Assembly: GCA_958419975.1 (NCBI GenBank) | Contig: CATZIG010000002.1 | Span: 1 to 33,083 of the forward strand | Direction: 5' to 3' | Source: an uncultured Collinsella sp. | GTDB taxonomy: Bacteria > Actinomycetota > Coriobacteriia > Coriobacteriales > Coriobacteriaceae | DNA: 33,083 nucleotides | Part shown: in pieces, positions 23,231 through 30,071 of the stretch | How positions within the stretch are numbered: the first letter of the stretch is position 1 | Layout: each line of letters begins with the position of its first letter | Notes under the pieces: model-generated | What the model was told of the DNA's origin: nothing | Database searches by the model: none | The model's input: only the letters and a program-made list of their open reading frames with translations | Made by a program: the position numbers and the translations under genes

Positions 23231-24691
23231 ATGTACAAGCGCACCAAGATTGTATGCACCATGGGTCCCGCCTGCGATAGCGACGAGACCATCCGCGAGA
23301 TGATCAAGGCGGGCATGAACGTCGCCCGTTTTAACTTCTCGCACGGATCCTACGACGAGCACCACGGTCGCATCGAGCGCGTCCGTCGTATTTCCAAGGA
23401 GCTCGGTCTGCCCGTCGGCATCCTGCTCGACACCAAGGGCCCCGAGGTCCGCACCGGCCTTCTGGTCGACGGCAAGAAGGTTGCCGTCAAGACCGGCGAT
23501 AAGATCGTCGTCACCGCTCAGCCCACGTCCGAGGATTTCCACGGCACCGCTGAGCACATCTCCCTCGACTACCTGGCTCTGCCCTCCGAGGTCGAGAAGG
23601 GCTCCCTTATCCTGATCGATGATGGTCTGGTTGCCCTCGAGGTCGAGTCCGTCGACGGCCAGGACATGACCTGCGTCGTTAAGAACGACGGCCTGATCGG
23701 CGAGCGCAAGGGCGTCAACATGCCCAACGTCAACATCTCGCTGCCCGCTATCACCGAGCGCGATCGTCAGGACATCCTCTTTGGTCTGACCGAGAACATC
23801 GACTACATCGCCGCTTCCTTCATCCGTGACGGCGAGTCCGTCCGCGGCATTCGCAAGCTTTGCCGCGAGAACGGTGGCGAGCACGTGACGATTTTCCCGA
23901 AGATCGAGTGCGCCCTGGGCGTCGAGAACTTCGACGAGATCCTCGAGGCTTCCGACGGCATCATGGTCGCCCGTGGCGACCTGGGCATCGAGATTAAGCC
24001 CGAGCTCGTTCCCCACATCCAAAAGGAGATCATCGCTAAGTGCAACGCGGCCTACAAGCCCGTTATCACCGCTACGCAGATGCTCGACTCCATGCAGCAG
24101 AACCCGCGCCCGACGCGCGCCGAGGTTGCCGACGTTGCTAACGCCATTTACGACGGCACCGACGCCGTTATGCTCTCTGGCGAGTCCGCTGCCGGTAAGT
24201 ACCCGGTCGAGGCCGTCAAGATGCAGGCCAGCATTGCTCTCGAGACCGAGAAGTACCTCCCGGCCCACGCTCCGCTCGAGGTTCCGGCCGACGCTCATGG
24301 CACCCGCGTTGTTAACAACGTTGTGGGTATGTCCGCTGTGAACATGGCCACCACCGTTGGCGCCAAGTGCATCACCGTGCCGACGACCACCGGTCGTACC
24401 GCTCGCCTGATTTCGCACTTCCGTCCCAACATGCCGATCTGCGCGTTCTCCCGCCACGAGTGGGCCGTCCAGCAGATGATCATGTACTGGGGCGTTATCC
24501 CGCATCAGGCCGAGATTACCCAGGGCACCGTCAACGGCACGATCGTCAAGGCGATCGAGACCGCTAAGGAGCTCGGCTACGTCGAGGCCGGCGACCTGAC
24601 CGTCGCTACCGCCGGCGATCCCCGCATGAGCGTCCAGCTCGAGGACAAGGTCTCCTCGACCAACGTCGCATACGTCGCTCAGGTGCGCTAA
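23231..24691 (+). CDS. pyk: Pyruvate kinase
   Basis: A 486-aa glycolytic enzyme converting phosphoenolpyruvate and ADP to pyruvate and ATP. It begins MYKRTKIVCTMGPA and contains NVARFNFSHGSYDEH near residues 35-49, then DTKGPEVRTG. The active-site region has IFPKIE and the signature MVARGDLGIEI from Met245. ATQMLDSM and DAVMLSGESAAGKYPVEAV follow, with a C-terminal allosteric domain. There is no PEP-utilising C-terminal extension. Codon use is strongly biased to GTC, CTC, GCC and GAG plus a set of T-ending codons, as expected for a very highly expressed gene. It is monocistronic, between a TATAAT promoter and a strong terminator. Confidence 0.97.
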   Translation: MYKRTKIVCTMGPACDSDETIREMIKAGMNVARFNFSHGSYDEHHGRIERVRRISKELGLPVGILLDTKGPEVRTGLLVDGKKVAVKTGDKIVVTAQPTSEDFHGTAEHISLDYLALPSEVEKGSLILIDDGLVALEVESVDGQDMTCVVKNDGLIGERKGVNMPNVNISLPAITERDRQDILFGLTENIDYIAASFIRDGESVRGIRKLCRENGGEHVTIFPKIECALGVENFDEILEASDGIMVARGDLGIEIKPELVPHIQKEIIAKCNAAYKPVITATQMLDSMQQNPRPTRAEVADVANAIYDGTDAVMLSGESAAGKYPVEAVKMQASIALETEKYLPAHAPLEVPADAHGTRVVNNVVGMSAVNMATTVGAKCITVPTTTGRTARLISHFRPNMPICAFSRHEWAVQQMIMYWGVIPHQAEITQGTVNGTIVKAIETAKELGYVEAGDLTVATAGDPRMSVQLEDKVSSTNVAYVAQVR

Positions 24692-24720
24692 ATCGTACTT
24701 GCAAGCAGATTTGCATTGCA

Positions 24721-24753
24721 AAGGGCCCGGAAGGCATTGCCTTCCGGGCCCTT
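24721..24753 (+). terminator. Rho-independent terminator of pyk
   Basis: AAGGGCCCGGAAGGC and GCCTTCCGGGCCCTT form a perfect 15-bp stem with an ATT loop. The last pairs run into a CTTTTTCTG tract. Confidence 0.96.
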
Positions 24754-24936
24754 TTTCTGTGCACCGATGCCTGCCGCACGGCAAAACACGCACTCATTTC
24801 TTTACCAAAAGCGCGAAATCCACCCTTCGAGGCCCAAAAAATAAAGCCCCAAGCGCTAAAAGTGTTCGCCCGGTGGCAAACCCACACCTTAACGGACGCT
24901 GCTAAATCGTTTTAGCAAGAGCCAGATCAACCGCGT
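24754..24936. other. Non-coding spacer
   Basis: I see no gene here. It contains one small palindrome, GCTAAA-tcgt-TTTAGC, at 24901-24916. Confidence 0.5.
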
Positions 24937-25066
24937 TTTCGGAAGTGCGGGGAAAAATTGCTTACCCCCGAGCACAAGTCCTTTTATTTCAACAAAACCC
25001 CTGATAAAGTTGGCTTAAATACCGCTTGTGCCTGACCTTTTTGTCTTTTTCACCGCACTTCCGAAA
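24937..25066. repeat. 130-nt nested inverted repeat upstream of the AbiEi/DUF559-like gene
   Basis: TTTCGGAAGTGCGG (24937-24950) is the perfect reverse complement of CCGCACTTCCGAAA (25053-25066). The pairing extends inward through AAAAA (24953-24957) and TTTTT (25046-25050) after one mismatch. An inner pair GCACAAG (24972-24978) and CTTGTGC (25025-25031) is nested inside. The centre is AT-rich. It may be a small non-autonomous mobile element or a large operator or attenuator for the next gene. Confidence 0.75.
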
Positions 25067-25112
25067 CGGATAGCTTTTCTAGCCCAGACAACGCTCAAAC
25101 GATCGGATCGCT

Positions 25113-26186
25113 ATGTCATTTCTTGCCTGCGGACCCACGGCTTTTCAGTACTATCGCATCCCGCCCCAGATACTGGGACTCTATCCGGCAATCCTGCCGC
25201 CCGACCATGACCATCGCTTGGTGCATTACTCAAAACAACCGGTATTTAAAGACTTGCTCGGCACACCAGTTTGGAGATTCGTGAGCGAAAGGAAACAGCG
25301 CGCGAACGGAAAGCTATTTCATAGCCGTCTGCTAACCCAAGAGCCGCCTCCTGGGTCGTTTAGGCAGACTGAGCATGGGTTTGATGTCACTTCACCGGAG
25401 TTTACGCTGCTCAGCCTTGCCACGCAGGTCTCACGCAACCAGTTACTCATGGCGTGCTACGAGATGTGCGGCTCCTTTGCAGTGTTTAAGCCCTGCGAGC
25501 GAACACAACAACAACTCGATGAAGCTATTTCGCTTAAGCTCATTCCATCCAACTGCGGCTGGGAGCGAGTTAACGACACCAAGGGCAATGACACCAACTT
25601 GTGGAAGCGCACGCCGCTTCTTACCGCAACGGATATCGCCGCGTTCGCCAAGCAAGCCGCAGGCCTGCGCGGCGTCAAACAACTGCGCTGGGCGGCCGAG
25701 CACATGACGGGGCAGACCGCCTCGCCCTTCGAAGTTCAGACGTCCATGCTCATCTCGCTCCCCCGCGACGAGGGCGGCCAGGGCATCGAGATCGCCAACA
25801 ACGCGCGCATCCCGCTCAGTGAAGCCGCACGTTCGCTGTATGACAAAACCTGCTGCTACGCCGATATCCTCATCGAAAGCGCCACCGACAGCATGGGCGT
25901 CATTCTGGAATGCCAAGGCCGCTCTGCCCACGACAGCGAAGCCGCGAGCCTCTCCGATGCCGAGCGCGCCACCGCACTCACAAGCATGGGCTACGACGTC
26001 ATCCAAATTACCTATGACCAGATCAAGGAGAAGAAGAGCTTCGACCACATAGCCGAGCTCATCCATAAAAAGGCGGGGCTCCCCTACATCCCAAAGACCA
26101 GTCAGGAACGCACCACCGAAGAAGCCCTGCGACGGGAGCTGTTGGTCAATTGGGATGGGCTGTTCACCGTCAAGCCGGCCGGCTAG
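25113..26186 (+). CDS. Hypothetical protein with AbiEi-like and DUF559-like (PD-(D/E)XK) regions
   Basis: A 357-aa protein; the family is assigned by pattern only. The middle region has HGFDVTSPEFTLLSLA (about residues 88-103), resembling the 'pVTspeRTLlDLA' motif of AbiEi-like domains. The C-terminal region YADILIE...GVILECQGRSAHDS, then DAERATALTSMGYDVIQI, resembles DUF559/Vsr-like endonuclease folds, with Asp251, Glu266, Gln268 and Asp282-x2-Arg285. Gln stands where Lys is usual. The ATG follows an in-frame TAG by 10 codons and has no clear ribosome-binding site. Upstream lies an AT-rich 130-nt inverted repeat. Such proteins occur in many actinobacteria without a known function. Confidence 0.72.
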   Translation: MSFLACGPTAFQYYRIPPQILGLYPAILPPDHDHRLVHYSKQPVFKDLLGTPVWRFVSERKQRANGKLFHSRLLTQEPPPGSFRQTEHGFDVTSPEFTLLSLATQVSRNQLLMACYEMCGSFAVFKPCERTQQQLDEAISLKLIPSNCGWERVNDTKGNDTNLWKRTPLLTATDIAAFAKQAAGLRGVKQLRWAAEHMTGQTASPFEVQTSMLISLPRDEGGQGIEIANNARIPLSEAARSLYDKTCCYADILIESATDSMGVILECQGRSAHDSEAASLSDAERATALTSMGYDVIQITYDQIKEKKSFDHIAELIHKKAGLPYIPKTSQERTTEEALRRELLVNWDGLFTVKPAG

Positions 26187-27031
26187 CAGCTAGCGATCAG
26201 AGGGACTGCGGGAACGTCAGAAGCAGCAACGCGAGCCGCAAAGCCCGCCTCGGTCAGCTCGACGACCTCGGTAAACGTTGCGTCAAAGAACTCCTCGGTC
26301 AGCAGGCGGTACGGCGGATGATCGGGCTCGCCGGGGTTTTCGCGCACGATCTCGTGCATGACGCCGATGGTCTTGAGCACATACTCCTTATGGATGGGAT
26401 ACTGCCCAAAACGCGTCGCCGCAGTATACAGGCGATCGGTCGCGCGCGGAATCGAAACAATGCCGAGCGTCTTGCCGAACCAGTCAAAGTCGCCTTGCTT
26501 TTTAATGCGGAACTCCTCGCACGGCTTGCCGCCGTGCGCCTCCAGGTACTGATTCACGCGCGTATTCCATACGGTATCGGCCGCGAGGTGAGACCAAACG
26601 CCCAGCGTCAGATCGAGCAGCGACTGCGCCACGTCATCGGGCGCGAGCGAAAGCTCGCTAGCACCGGGACCGGCAACCGGCTCGGCATCCTTGTAGCGTT
26701 GGGGATAATGCACCCGATTGAGTCGCTCGCGCTCCTCGGCAATCGAGGTCGCGGCAGCTGGCGCACCAACAAGCGCCCCTTTGAGCAGCGGCGCCACATA
26801 GGTATCCCAAAACTCATGCTCGCGCGGCTTGGGGATAGGCTCGGGCTTGGCAAAGTGCGTAATGCGGTACGGGATGGGATCGGCGATGCCAGGGACCATA
26901 TAGCCCACGAAAATATCCGGAACCACGCAGCCAAACAAAAAGGCATTGCGGTCGCGCACGCTATTGGCAAGCGCACCGGTGCGCTCCAGCAAACGCTCCG
27001 TCTGAGCGATATGAATGTTCCAGCTTGGCAT
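26183..27031 (-). CDS. Zinc-dependent phospholipase C-like protein
   Basis: A 282-aa protein from the ATG at 27029-27031, chosen for GGGGGTGG just upstream. It has the layout of the zinc-dependent phospholipase C family: an N-terminal His (His7 in SWNIHIA), FLFGCVVPDIFVGY with Asp39, and LGVWSHLAADTVWN with His and Asp in the usual H-x3-D spacing. A helical C-terminal domain follows. The family hydrolyses phospholipids or is annotated without tested activity in many Gram-positive bacteria. No signal peptide is seen, so an extracellular enzyme is unlikely. Its stop overlaps the end of the convergent hypothetical gene by 4 bases. Confidence 0.65.
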   Translation of the reverse strand: MPSWNIHIAQTERLLERTGALANSVRDRNAFLFGCVVPDIFVGYMVPGIADPIPYRITHFAKPEPIPKPREHEFWDTYVAPLLKGALVGAPAAATSIAEERERLNRVHYPQRYKDAEPVAGPGASELSLAPDDVAQSLLDLTLGVWSHLAADTVWNTRVNQYLEAHGGKPCEEFRIKKQGDFDWFGKTLGIVSIPRATDRLYTAATRFGQYPIHKEYVLKTIGVMHEIVRENPGEPDHPPYRLLTEEFFDATFTEVVELTEAGFAARVAASDVPAVPLIASC

Positions 27032-27110
27032 AGCCACCCCCATAAAAACCTGGATAACTATACCATCACGGCAAAGCCGCGCGGGCGGCTACGCACGCTC
27101 TACGCAGCAA

Positions 27111-27881
27111 CTAGTCCGTAGCACCGCTTTCGGTTCCATACGACGGCGAAGGCGCCTCGACCACATGGTGATATCGATCGATATAGATGGCGCGGGCACC
27201 CAGGCGGCGCACCAAATCCTGGTGATGCGTGCTCATCAAGACCGTCTTACCCGCCGCGACGTAGGCCAGCAAGAAGTTGACCACGATGTCGCATGAATCC
27301 TCGTCGAGCCCATTAGTAGGTTCGTCGAGAACCAAGATATCGGGGTTCATCGATACGACTGCCGCCAGCGCCACACGCTTCTTTTGCCCACCCGAAAGCT
27401 GATAGGGCGAGGCATCGACCAGGTCGGCAACTTGAAACAGTTCCATGGCATCGTGCACGCGACGGTCGAGCTCGTCTGCCGGCAGCCCCATCTGCGCGGG
27501 ACCAAAAGCAACTTCCTCACCCACCGTAGCGCAGAACAACTGGGCGTCGGCATTCTGGAACACAAAACCCACGCGCTGATGGAACCGCTGGGCCGTCGCG
27601 GAATCCTTGAGATATGCCGCATCGACCATACACCCGTCAAACAGGTATGCCCCTGCGTCCGCGAGTTCAAGGCCGTTAATAAGACGCATAATCGTCGTCT
27701 TACCGCAGCCGTTGGGACCGAGCAGGGCAACGAGTTCACCACGATCGACCTGCAGCGACACGCCATCGACAACCGTATGCCCCGCATAGGAGAACACCAC
27801 GTCGCGCAACTCAATAAGCGGCGCGCCCTCGGCGCCGCCCGCACCGTTCGTGCCCGCCGCACTATTCATATCGATCGTCAA
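27111..27881 (-). CDS. nikO: Nickel/cobalt ECF transporter ATPase (CbiO/NikO type)
   Basis: A 256-aa ABC ATPase that energises the ECF uptake complex. Walker A is GPNGCGKTT (Lys61), the Q-loop VFQNADAQLF, signature LSGGQKKRVALA, Walker B ILVLDEPTNGLD and the switch His in STHHQD; all are intact. The start drawn is TTG at 27879-27881, which has AAGGGCGAC upstream; an ATG at 27867-27869 is possible but lacks such a site. It is the last gene of the transporter operon, 44 bases after the CbiQ-like gene. The gene symbol is by inference from the NikR-type operator upstream of the first gene. Confidence 0.92.
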   Translation of the reverse strand: MTIDMNSAAGTNGAGGAEGAPLIELRDVVFSYAGHTVVDGVSLQVDRGELVALLGPNGCGKTTIMRLINGLELADAGAYLFDGCMVDAAYLKDSATAQRFHQRVGFVFQNADAQLFCATVGEEVAFGPAQMGLPADELDRRVHDAMELFQVADLVDASPYQLSGGQKKRVALAAVVSMNPDILVLDEPTNGLDEDSCDIVVNFLLAYVAAGKTVLMSTHHQDLVRRLGARAIYIDRYHHVVEAPSPSYGTESGATD

Positions 27882-27925
27882 AACGTCGCCCTTCCCTACT
27901 CACATCGACGGCTAGACCGCCCGCG

Positions 27926-28768
27926 CTACAGTACCGCACACAACACGGCGAGCAACGCCACGCCGACCGCATAGACCCCATCGCGCCAGCCAAAGCCGCT
28001 CCGCGCGGGAGCCGGATACGCGCCGGCAAAGCCGCGGCAGAGCATGGCCTCGTCCATCGCGCGGCTGCATTCCATCGCCTTGATAAAGGTCATGCCCATG
28101 ATACCCGCGACCGAGTCGGTGCGCGAAAACCCCTCAGGCGCGCGACCCACACTGCGCAGCATGACCGATTCGGTCAGATCGTGCGCCGTTCGGCCCAGCA
28201 CCTCGATGTGCTTGAGCGCCATATCAAACGTAAAGATGACCTCGTCGGGTAGATGCAGCATCTTGAGCGCCGCCGACATGCGGCTCCAGGTAAGCGTCCA
28301 CGAAACGCCCAGCACCAGCGACACATTAATGAAGGTCTTGAGCGCGATCTTGAGCATGGCGCCCGTGGCAGACGCGCCCAGCAGCAGGGCAGGCAATGCC
28401 AGAACCACCGCAAGCCCCGTGGCGCCGAGCGCCGGTACAATGGTCGCACGCAGCCCGCGTGCGGGGCGCACCGCGACCAGCACCAGCGCAATGGCCGCCA
28501 TCAACATGAGGTACAGCGGGCTTTGTGTCAGGCACACGCACAGGACGCAAACGAATATCCCCACCAGGCGCACCGGAGCCGAAACGCAAGAAAGGGCGCG
28601 GTCGACCATCGACCCGCCCTCGTGCGCGCCTCCACCCAGGCGAACCCGCTCAAGCAGGCTCGCCAGGTGCAGGACGTTCTTTTGCATCACGCGATGACGA
28701 GCGCCCGTGGGCTCGTAACGCTGCTCGACCGCAAGCCAGCTAGGCAGCTCGGCTATTGCCATGAGCAC
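27926..28768 (-). CDS. nikQ: ECF transporter transmembrane protein (CbiQ/NikQ type)
   Basis: A 280-aa integral membrane protein. A hydrophilic N-terminal part (about 60 residues) precedes four to five helices between residues 65 and 150. A cytoplasmic coupling region follows with PDEVIFTFDMALKHIEVLGRTA and AMDEAMLCRGF, the latter matching the Ala-Arg-Gly coupling helix of CbiQ. The final helix is at the C-terminus. It links the ATPase to the substrate-specific CbiM-like subunit. The start is GTG at 28766-28768 or ATG two codons later; both lie inside the end of the cbiM-like gene, so the two are translationally coupled. Confidence 0.9.
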   Translation of the reverse strand: MLMAIAELPSWLAVEQRYEPTGARHRVMQKNVLHLASLLERVRLGGGAHEGGSMVDRALSCVSAPVRLVGIFVCVLCVCLTQSPLYLMLMAAIALVLVAVRPARGLRATIVPALGATGLAVVLALPALLLGASATGAMLKIALKTFINVSLVLGVSWTLTWSRMSAALKMLHLPDEVIFTFDMALKHIEVLGRTAHDLTESVMLRSVGRAPEGFSRTDSVAGIMGMTFIKAMECSRAMDEAMLCRGFAGAYPAPARSGFGWRDGVYAVGVALLAVLCAVL

Positions 28769-29825
28769 CGCTTTCCTTAACCGTCAGCGAGATCAGACGG
28801 AATGCGATGGTAAGCACCGCCACGCCAATCACGCCGGACAGGATATACATGGCAGCCTGGCCGGCAAAGCCAAGGCCCTGCTCCTCGGAATAGGCCTGCA
28901 GATAATCGCCCGTGGGCAGAGCGTCGGCAAAGGTCGGGGTGTCGAGGCCGACCGAAGCCTGCAGACTGTCGTCACCAGCCTCCTGAACGGCGGTCGCGGC
29001 GCCCTCAGCGTCCCACTCGCCCCAGGCGTCACCCGTGGCCAGCAGGCCCAGCGGCGTGGCCACGACAAGCACGGCGACCAGGATGAACGTGGGGACCAGC
29101 GAGGTCTTCTTGGCGGTTGCGCCCTCGGTCTCAAGCAGGCCGTCGGAAGCCTCGGGGCCGACGATAATGCTCGGCGCCGTCTTCTTGATAAAACCGTAGA
29201 TGGCGGCCGTCGCTACGCCCTCGACCACGCCGGCAACCAGCATATGTGGGATCAACATGGCCGGAATAGCCACGGACAGCGGGAAGGGGCAGTACAGCGG
29301 CGCGCCCGAAGCGTTGGTAAAGAGCATCGGCTGAATACCAAACTCGATTGCCGCGCACAGGGCCGCCAGGCACAGGCCGACCCAGCCGCTTACGATGGCC
29401 GAAACCGAGGTGCCCCAGCTTTTGTCGTGCAAACGGCTGTTGAGCGCACGGAACACGATAGCAGCGGCAAACGGCAGCACGAAGGCCATGTTAAAGCAGT
29501 TGGCGCCAAAGGACAGGATGCCGCCGTCGCCAAACAGCAGCGCCTGCAGCGCCAGCGCGACCGAGACAGCGATAGCCGCGGCCTCCGGGCCCAGCAACAG
29601 CGCGATGAGCGCGCCGCCGACGGCGTGACCAGTGGTGCCGCCGGGCAGCGGCACGTTGAACATCATGAGCAAGAAGGAGAACGCGGCGCAGATGCCCAGG
29701 AAAGCCATGTGCTTGCGATCGAGCGTGGCGCGCACCTTCTTGATGCAGTGGACCCAAACGGGCACCATCGCCACCGCCATGACGGCATCGGTCTGCGGGG
29801 ACAGATAATTATCTGGAATGTGCAT
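28740..29825 (-). CDS. nikMN: Nickel/cobalt transport S-component, CbiM-CbiN-like fusion
   Basis: A 361-aa membrane protein that binds the metal. It starts MHIPDNYLSP; the N-terminal Met-His2 end is the metal ligand in CbiM/NikM. GGTTGHAVGGALIALLLGP and FGDGGILSFGANCFNMAF are family motifs. After six to seven helices the C-terminal 100 residues (LGLLATGDAWGEWDAEG and the last helix near IYILSGVIG-type sequence MYILSGVIGVAVLT) match the PDGLE/CbiN-type domain, so one protein replaces separate M and N subunits. The ATG has GGGAGG upstream. The NikR-type operator at 29883-29910 precedes it. Confidence 0.92.
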   Translation of the reverse strand: MHIPDNYLSPQTDAVMAVAMVPVWVHCIKKVRATLDRKHMAFLGICAAFSFLLMMFNVPLPGGTTGHAVGGALIALLLGPEAAAIAVSVALALQALLFGDGGILSFGANCFNMAFVLPFAAAIVFRALNSRLHDKSWGTSVSAIVSGWVGLCLAALCAAIEFGIQPMLFTNASGAPLYCPFPLSVAIPAMLIPHMLVAGVVEGVATAAIYGFIKKTAPSIIVGPEASDGLLETEGATAKKTSLVPTFILVAVLVVATPLGLLATGDAWGEWDAEGAATAVQEAGDDSLQASVGLDTPTFADALPTGDYLQAYSEEQGLGFAGQAAMYILSGVIGVAVLTIAFRLISLTVKESGAHGNSRAA

Positions 29826-29882
29826 GCACGCCTCCCGGTTATCGGCGCACGGAATTGCAACGCCGTTTGAATCACCTTTCCA

Positions 29883-29910
29883 GTGTTACGTAATGTCAGA
29901 TTCGTAACAC
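29883..29910 (-). promoter_or_regulatory. NikR-type operator GTGTTAC-N14-GTAACAC
   Basis: GTGTTAC at 29883-29889 and GTAACAC at 29904-29910 are perfect complements separated by 14 bases, 58 bases upstream of the transporter start codon. This is the form of NikR half-sites described for several non-enteric bacteria. The same stretch could overlap a promoter: on the minus strand TTGCTA lies about 18 bases upstream of TACGAA within the operator. Confidence 0.7.
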
Positions 29911-29930
29911 GACGCGGGCTATCATAGCAA

Positions 29931-29963
29931 AACGGCGCACTGCCGACAAAGCAGCACGCCGTT
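29931..29963 (-). terminator. Terminator-like hairpin after pheT
   Basis: AACGGCG and CGCCGTT pair perfectly, with an inner CTGC/GCAG step. On the minus strand it is followed by TTGCTATG, a poor U-tract. The rest of 29964-30071 shows no gene. Confidence 0.55.
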
Positions 29964-30071
29964 ATGTAATGCGCGTGTCATATATGCAGGCTCAACGGTG
30001 CCTTATACCGGGCATAGCAGTCACGTAGGACTCGGCAGCAGCCACCGCTGACCCATACCCCAGCGCAGGAC

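Noticed and set aside
23192..24793. A 533-codon minus-strand open frame opposite pyk
   Set aside because: It is antisense to a highly biased gene. The translation is an Asp/Gly/Leu/Val-rich shadow, and it runs through the pyk terminator.
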